From: Candidatus Woesearchaeota archaeon CG11_big_fil_rev_8_21_14_0_20_43_8
Lineage (GTDB): Archaea > Nanobdellota > Nanobdellia > Woesearchaeales > CG08-08-20-14
Length of the DNA stretch: 6,740 nucleotides
Direction: 5' to 3'
NCBI GenBank assembly: GCA_002762705.1
Contig: PCVE01000038.1
Location: 1-6,740 of the forward strand
Under the pieces are notes generated by a model. The model worked only from the letters and a program-made list of their open reading frames with translations. It ran no database searches and was not told the origin of the DNA. The position numbers and the translations under genes were made by a program. Below, one piece after another: positions 5,527 to 6,740 of this stretch (position 1 is its first letter; every line of letters begins with the position of its first letter).

Positions 5527-6717
5527 ATGCTAGCAGACTATTTCAAGATCGGATGGAAGAATATCAAGAACAGGAAACTTAGATCCTATCTCACCATCCT
5601 TGGAATAGTCATCGGTGTCGCTGCCATCATTTCTCTGATAAGTGTCGGACAGGGCCTTCAAAGTTCTATCACCGGACAACTTGACAAGATCGGCGGGAAC
5701 AGGATTTATGTCATGCCAAAAACAGTCGGATTCTCTGATCCGACAAGCGTAGTCGGACTTACTACTGATGATCTGGAGATAGTCGAAAGCATGTCAGAAT
5801 TCGATCTTGTTAACAGCCTGCTTAGCAAAAGCGCGCCCATAACATATGGAAAAGAGACAGAATTCGCAAGCTATCTATATGGATTCCCATCTGACAGATC
5901 AGAAGAAAGATTCGAATCATATGATTATGAATTGGCGAAGGGCAGGTACTTCTCACCCCAAGATAATTATGCGCTTATACTTGGAAGCAGGGCCGCTAGC
6001 GATATGTTCGACAAGGAACTAAGGATAAACAGTAATGTCGAGATCAAGGGCAAGAAGTTCAAGGTGATCGGTATCTTAAAGAGCATCGGAAGCGCAGAAG
6101 ATGACAATGTGATCTATATGCCGCTTGATACGATAAGAGATATTTTTGATGATAAAAAAGGGATATCTTTCATAGACGCCACCATAAAAAAAGGCCTTGA
6201 TATACCAACTGTCGTCGGCAAGCTTGAGAAGAAGCTTGAACGGTCGCGTGGGGAAGAGGATTTCACTGTGTCGACTCCAGAGCAGATGCTTGAACAGTTC
6301 GGATCCATACTAACAATCGTCAATGTCGTCCTTATCGGAATCGCAGCCATCTCACTTATTGTTGGGGGCCTTGGCATCATGAATTCAATGTATACTTCAG
6401 TCCTTGAGAGGACAAGAGAAATAGGAATCATGAAAGCGATCGGTGCGAGAAGAAAAGATATACTCTTGATTTTTTTGCTGGAATCCGGCCTAATCGCCAC
6501 TGCCGGTGGCGTGCTCGGATCGATCATCGGTACAGGGATCGGAAAGATCGTCGAATCTTTAGCGGCTTCAGCAGGATACAGCATGTTAAAAGTAGATGTC
6601 AGCATATGGCTCATACTATTTGGTATAGTTTTCGCGTTCACTGCTGGTGTTCTTTCGGGATTCCTTCCTGCAAGGACAGCAATGAAAATGAAGCCAGTGA
6701 ATGCATTGAGATATTAG
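5527..6717 (+). CDS. MacB/FtsX-type ABC transporter permease
   Basis: A 396-residue membrane subunit expected to pair as a dimer with the ATPase at 3367-4104. The layout is that of MacB-type permeases: a cytoplasmic amphipathic start with WKNIKNRKLRS (10-20), TM1 about 22-42 (LGIVIGVAAIISLISVG), a large exterior MacB_PCD domain about 43-258, then the FtsX core with TM2 about 262-286, TM3 about 314-338 and TM4 about 360-382. The cytoplasmic loop after TM2 has the diagnostic ERTREIGIMKAIGARRKDI (294-312), which forms the coupling helix contacting the ATPase, and the end carries FLPARTAMKMKPVNALRY (379-396), as in the family. Length is normal and nothing is broken. MacB-type systems export macrolides, peptides or lipoproteins, or transmit mechanical force across the membrane. 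With no outer-membrane partner or MacA homologue visible, a MacB-like complex using the neighbouring surface protein is the likeliest picture. Confidence 0.95.
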   Translation: MLADYFKIGWKNIKNRKLRSYLTILGIVIGVAAIISLISVGQGLQSSITGQLDKIGGNRIYVMPKTVGFSDPTSVVGLTTDDLEIVESMSEFDLVNSLLSKSAPITYGKETEFASYLYGFPSDRSEERFESYDYELAKGRYFSPQDNYALILGSRAASDMFDKELRINSNVEIKGKKFKVIGILKSIGSAEDDNVIYMPLDTIRDIFDDKKGISFIDATIKKGLDIPTVVGKLEKKLERSRGEEDFTVSTPEQMLEQFGSILTIVNVVLIGIAAISLIVGGLGIMNSMYTSVLERTREIGIMKAIGARRKDILLIFLLESGLIATAGGVLGSIIGTGIGKIVESLAASAGYSMLKVDVSIWLILFGIVFAFTAGVLSGFLPARTAMKMKPVNALRY

Positions 6718-6727
6718 GTTGATAGAA

Positions 6728-6740
6728 ATGTTGAAAGAAT
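6728..6740 (+). CDS. Possible start of a further operon gene, cut by window end
   Basis: ATG at 6728 begins an open frame reading M-L-K-E before the window ends. GGTTGAT (6717-6723) sits 4 bases upstream, close to the GGTGAT sites used elsewhere in this operon, and overlaps the permease stop by one base. The 10-base gap fits the tight operon. Only four codons are visible, so nothing can be said of the product. Confidence 0.35.

Noticed and set aside
6114..6641. A 175-codon open frame on the - strand opposite the permease gene
   Set aside because: It mirrors the conserved FtsX core on the + strand, and its product is Ser/Ile/Pro-rich without family features; no promoter or ribosome site was seen.

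Overview
The window looks like a piece of an archaeal chromosome of moderate, slightly AT-leaning composition. The archaeal signs are a BRE/TATA-type promoter 5 to 10 bases upstream of a probably leaderless start codon, a second TATA-type promoter firing the other way, GGTGAT-type ribosome binding sites, and a COG1361-type secreted membrane-anchored protein with the DPDPVEPG motif familiar from archaeal (especially DPANN/Woesearchaeota-like) genomes. The lineage is an inference; there is no rRNA or other phylogenetic marker here. The window is almost fully coding, and no tRNA, rRNA, CRISPR array or insertion sequence was seen.

Region 1 (1-2232, + strand) is the end of a redox operon. It holds the 3' part of a dicluster 4Fe-4S protein, then a HydB/AsrA-like iron-sulfur subunit, then a HydG/AsrB-like FAD/NAD(P)/2Fe-2S subunit. 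Their reading frames overlap, so they are probably translationally coupled. Together they look like a cytoplasmic electron-transfer module that moves electrons between NAD(P)H and a partner enzyme through several iron-sulfur clusters, as in sulfhydrogenases, anaerobic sulfite reductase or Flx-Hdr complexes. The catalytic partner (NiFe hydrogenase, Hdr subunits or other) is not in the window. It is not immediately downstream either, because the operon ends there against a convergent gene.

Region 2 (2255-2734, - strand) is one 159-residue cytoplasmic protein of unknown function with its own promoter and a good ribosome binding site. The following 183-base divergent intergenic region is rich in signals. 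It contains two opposed TATA-type promoters, a canonical G-quadruplex-type motif between them, and a perfect 20-bp palindrome with additional half-sites next to the rightward promoter.

Region 3 (2918-6717, + strand, probably continuing) is a compact operon: a GbsR/MarR-type winged-helix regulator, a MacB/LolD-type ABC ATPase, a secreted beta-sandwich protein anchored by a C-terminal two-helix hairpin, and a MacB/FtsX-type permease. The regulator probably controls its own operon through the palindrome. The ATPase and permease should form a MacB-like transporter or mechanotransmission complex, and the surface protein is a likely extracytoplasmic partner, in the place a MacA-type adaptor would take in bacteria. 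A start codon with a plausible ribosome binding site at the right edge suggests one more gene in this operon.
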